From Symsagittifera roscoffensis (Eukaryota; Xenacoelomorpha; Acoela; Convolutidae): a DNA stretch of 64,000 nucleotides. Shown one piece after another: positions 61,314 to 64,000 of the stretch. A program made the position numbers and the translations under genes. The stretch's first letter is position 1. The number at the start of each line of letters is the position of its first letter. The stretch covers positions 28,649,301 to 28,713,300 of the forward strand of contig NC_087066.1 of assembly GCF_963678635.1 (NCBI RefSeq), in the 5' to 3' direction. Under the pieces are notes generated by a model, which did no database searches, had not been told where the DNA came from, and worked only from the letters and a program-made list of their open reading frames with translations.

Positions 61314-61989
61314 GCATTTCAGTGTCAGAGATACTTCTGTTTTTGTGATCCATGTACTGCAGGGGTTTCCTCAAGTATATTTTCGTTTTCCCTGTTCAAT
61401 AGATCTTCAAAATAACCTCTCCATCTTTCCTGCACTTCAGCAGATTCTACGTTAATTGTCCCCCCGGCATCTTTGATGAAGTTGGAGCTGGAGCCTAGCA
61501 CATCTTTTTGATCCTTGCGCATCTGTTTTCTCATCTTGAACATTTTTTTGCTGTCCAGCTGTTGACTCCAGATCCTCACTCCATATCCTCCATGCATCTT
61601 TCTTGGCTTTTGTAACAACCTTTTTTGCTCTGTTGTTTATTTGCCTATATATGTGTCTGTCTGTGGCTGCTGCTGTGCGCTGCCATACCTTGTATGTCGC
61701 TTTCTTTTCTGCTAACACGGCTCCACTGAGTCATTCTACCACCATGATTCTCCTTCTCAGCCTCTGGTCCACAGGTCTTTTCACTGGCTTTTATCAGTAT
61801 AGCAACGACCTTTTCCCAGGTCCCGTCAAAGTCTTCTGTTAAGGACAGCACTTCCTGGAAGAATTCTTGGCGCACATCAGGGTTTGTCAGTCTCCAGGTT
61901 TTGATCTTTTTGACTCCGTTCCATTTTTTCTTTTTCCATGCTTTCAACTTAAAGTCTGCTCTTGTGGTGCATATACTGAGTTGATGTTA

Positions 61990-62405
61990 TATATTGTTGT
62001 GCCAAACACTATTTTGATTCTCATTATACGGTCACTTATTCTCTCAACCTCAATGACATCTTCAACCAGTTCTTGGCGCACCAGTATACCAACACCATAG
62101 GTGCCAGATGAGCTACTGCTGTACCAGAACTTGTACTTAACTGAGCGTTCACCAAGCGTAGTAGTGCTGTTTCTTTTGTATCATACCTCTTGTACGAATC
62201 AGATATCTGCGTTTCTTCTTGCTAACATTCGGGCAACTTCATGCGATCTTCCCTTCATCGTCCCAACGTTTACTGTACACACCTTTAACTTGAGTCCTTC
62301 TCTACGGTCATGTGTACGGCTGTTTAACCCAGAGATTCTTAGTACTATCTGCCCATTTAAGGGCCGCTGGGGACTGATGGCCATTGGCTGATTTTGTGCT
62401 GTCAT
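61990..62405 (-). pseudogene. LINE AP-endonuclease N-terminal remnant
   Basis: From 62405 the frame runs to LKVCTVNVGTMKGRSHEVA and then, after a stop and shift, to pieces with GTYGVGILVRQELV and INSVYAP (about 62100-61990). These are the first strands of an APE-type endonuclease, and the rest of the domain is deleted. The next sequence already belongs to the linker before the RT. Confidence 0.65.
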
Positions 62406-63132
62406 AGTTAAGTGAAGCGGGGGGTTTTACACACCGGATGCCCTTCCTGGCGTGCTCGGGTGGGTTTCTTTCTTCAGACAAATTTCGCCTTTTTAGCTAG
62501 CCATTTTTGACTGAACTTTTTTACATCATTCAAAAGGTATTGTTGTCCTTAGCTTAAATTTGAAACGGTCTTTTACTTTTGATCGATTTTGTTGAGTTAT
62601 ATGGGTTTAAAAATTGCCATTTTGGCCAATTTGGGACAATTAACGCGCGATATATTTCGCGCTATTAACGCGTAAGCGGAGATTTAACCCATCTTAGAAA
62701 TCGTTTCAAATTGGTTTAAAAAAAATTATTTGCCATACTTGATTTGTTACATGGGGCAAAATTTGTCCTTTTGCACTTTATATGGCGTGCGGCGGGACGA
62801 TTTTCACTTAAAAAAGTCTTGAAAAAATTTTGAAGAAAAAAAATTCATTTGGTTTTAAAACATTTAATTTTTTTAGTGTTATTACTGGTCCATAAACCTT
62901 AAAAGGCTTTGTCATGGATGCTTGAAGCGTAGAGGTGGGTTGATTTTCTCAAAAATTGGTGTATGGGGGTTAGTTTTTTTTTGGCGTGGGGGGATTATTT
63001 TCACACAAATCTCAAATGTTAGAAAACAATTGTGTTATTTTATTACATTTAATTTTTCATGTTATTACTGCTCCATAAACTTTTAAAGGCAGTCGGAACA
63101 TTCAGAGCTTCACCCTGATACGAGCAGTCTTG

Positions 63133-63351
63133 TTAGTTAATAGTGTTAATTAATTTTGTTGCTAAAACTTTCAAAGTTTCCAGAAAACTTTTTCTGATAT
63201 TGCATTGTTGTTTGTAACTTGATAGATGTAAGGTATCATTCGGTAAAAAGTAAGAAAGTGGACGAACATCACTAGGACAACCATCCACTATGCGAACTTC
63301 CGAGGGTATATATTCACATAATTCCTTCACAGAGTTGCCAATTTTGCGCAA
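63133..63351 (-). other. Conserved minus-strand frame after unit B (unrecognised)
   Basis: Carries a SVKELCEYIPSEVRIVDGCP segment that recurs with a few substitutions at 57775-57840 and 58395-58480. It belongs to the repeated unit. No domain was recognised. A stop codon at the same place upstream in two copies suggests it is a relic. Confidence 0.25.
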
Positions 63352-64000
63352 TTTAGTTTGCCTATGGTGTATTCAGTTTTTGACTTGATGCTGCAATTGC
63401 CCAAAATGCAAAAAAAGATGGCTTTCTATCCTTCTTTTATCTGCAAATAATATTTCAAAACAAAACCAGTGCCAGCTCAAATTTTCTGCGCTATTCATCT
63501 TTTTGACTTTACCGATTTTGAAAAAAAACGAATTTTTCAATCTGGGGTTTTTTATAAAACCAAATTTGAGTTTTCGATTGACAGTTTGTGACTCAAAATT
63601 TTTTTGTGTCACATGAAAAATTATGAAACCTTGAGTCCAGAATTTCACTAAAAAATTCGGTCTACGACTTGTTTTTTTTATAAAATTACGTAGGTGTGAA
63701 AAATTAATTAGTCCATTTTTGATTTACGTGCGCGTTTTTACGCAAATTTCTATCGATGCGTATCTTGTTAATAGCTGAGAAATGTGTTCCACGTTGAACT
63801 AAACAAGTTTTCAGATTCGAAATAAAGATTGAAAAAGAATTTTGTAGATCTGAAAAAACTAAGAAAAAAAACTTTAGACTTTAGAACTGACTTCAAAAAA
63901 AAACAAAATTTTAACCTACTCATGATGTAATTATGCGTCTTTTTAACACTTCATAATCCGTTTGGCCCTCAAAAAATAATAAGATTTGAATCACATAAAT

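Larger units (their letters stand above)
59665..62452 (-). mobile_element. RTE-like LINE (non-LTR retrotransposon), decayed
   Basis: The element lies on the minus strand. Its 5' end at 62452 reads CGCCAGGAAGGGCATCCGGT, a start typical of RTE-type LINEs. An endonuclease start follows (LKVCTVNVGTMKGRSHEVA, near 62280), then an internal deletion, the RT, and a C-terminal region with a zinc finger. The 3' end has a TAAGTAAG-like repeat at 59665. At 2.79 kb it is shorter than the roughly 3.2 kb usual for this clade. Stops and shifts mean it is inactive. It is inserted in a HINE-like element, so it is younger than that copy. Confidence 0.8.
59648..63132 (+). mobile_element. HINE-like element interrupted by a LINE
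   Basis: The 5' stub TGTTCCAACTTTCGATA is at 59648-59664. The LINE follows, and the element resumes at 62453 with TGCTCGGGTGGG and ends CACCCTGATACGAGCAGTCTTG at 63132. Compared with the copy at 56878, about 20 bp around the insertion point are missing. Confidence 0.75.
58862..63600. repeat. Segmental repeat unit B, copy 2 (HINE-like element split by a LINE)
   Basis: The order is the same as copy 1: TGCAAACTCGACTATGTTGT, the small frame at 59248-59505, the HINE-like element (59648-63132) now interrupted by the LINE, then GTTAGTTAATAGTGTT and the CCGAGGGTATATATTCACAT segment. Minus-strand frames downstream (63133-63351) resemble those at 57725-57850. Confidence 0.75.

Overview
This window looks like gene-poor, repeat-rich nuclear DNA of an invertebrate animal. 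The DNA is AT-rich. Introns end in (T)nCAG and begin GTAAG or GTGAG. The repeats include Tc1-like CAGTG termini, a Maverick/Polinton relic, a Ty3/Gypsy-type element and an RTE-type LINE. A nematode-like host fits best, but the sequence does not prove it. There is no bacterial-style operon, CRISPR array or rRNA.

Two host genes can be assembled, both on the minus strand. The first (10779 down to 8728, three exons, 219 codons) is a Hairy/E(spl)-family bHLH repressor. It has the Hes basic-region proline, a normal helix-loop-helix, no obvious Orange domain, and a C-terminal WRPF in place of WRPW. The second (35948 down to 26309, six or seven phase-compatible exons, up to about 588 codons) has a ZU5-like domain of the UNC5/PIDD/ankyrin type and a long, helix-rich, unrecognised C-terminal half. 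A broken relative of its last exon lies at about 16.4-16.9 kb. The left end (about 2.1-6.6 kb) holds decayed, relatively GC-rich coding sequence on the minus strand that I could not identify.

Most of the rest is mobile DNA. At 17.1-18.6 kb are relics of two neighbouring Maverick/Polinton genes, an F54H12.2-like capsid-type protein and an adenain-like cysteine protease; the protease piece is enclosed in an inverted duplication. At 42251-48622 is a structurally complete but coding-dead Ty3/Gypsy-type LTR retrotransposon. It has 244-bp LTRs, a primer site, a polypurine tract and a TCGTC target duplication, and a tandem relative of its target just downstream preserves the empty site. At 59665-62452 is an RTE-like LINE with a PHD-like zinc finger after its RT, nested inside another repeat.

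An abundant family of about 0.53 kb has asymmetric terminal inverted repeats and a 3' hairpin like Helentron-derived non-autonomous elements (HINEs). Copies or parts lie near 13.0, 20.3, 21.0, 36.3, 39.1, 41.0, 42.0, 56.9, 58.0 and 59.6/62.5 kb. There are also foldback and TIR elements, minisatellites, a 1.33-kb element packed with degenerate GGATTCC palindromes (49.4-50.7 kb), and a nest of tandem and segmental duplications at 52.8-63.6 kb that carry small conserved reading frames. Intergenic stretches not listed are AT-rich with nothing I could recognise.
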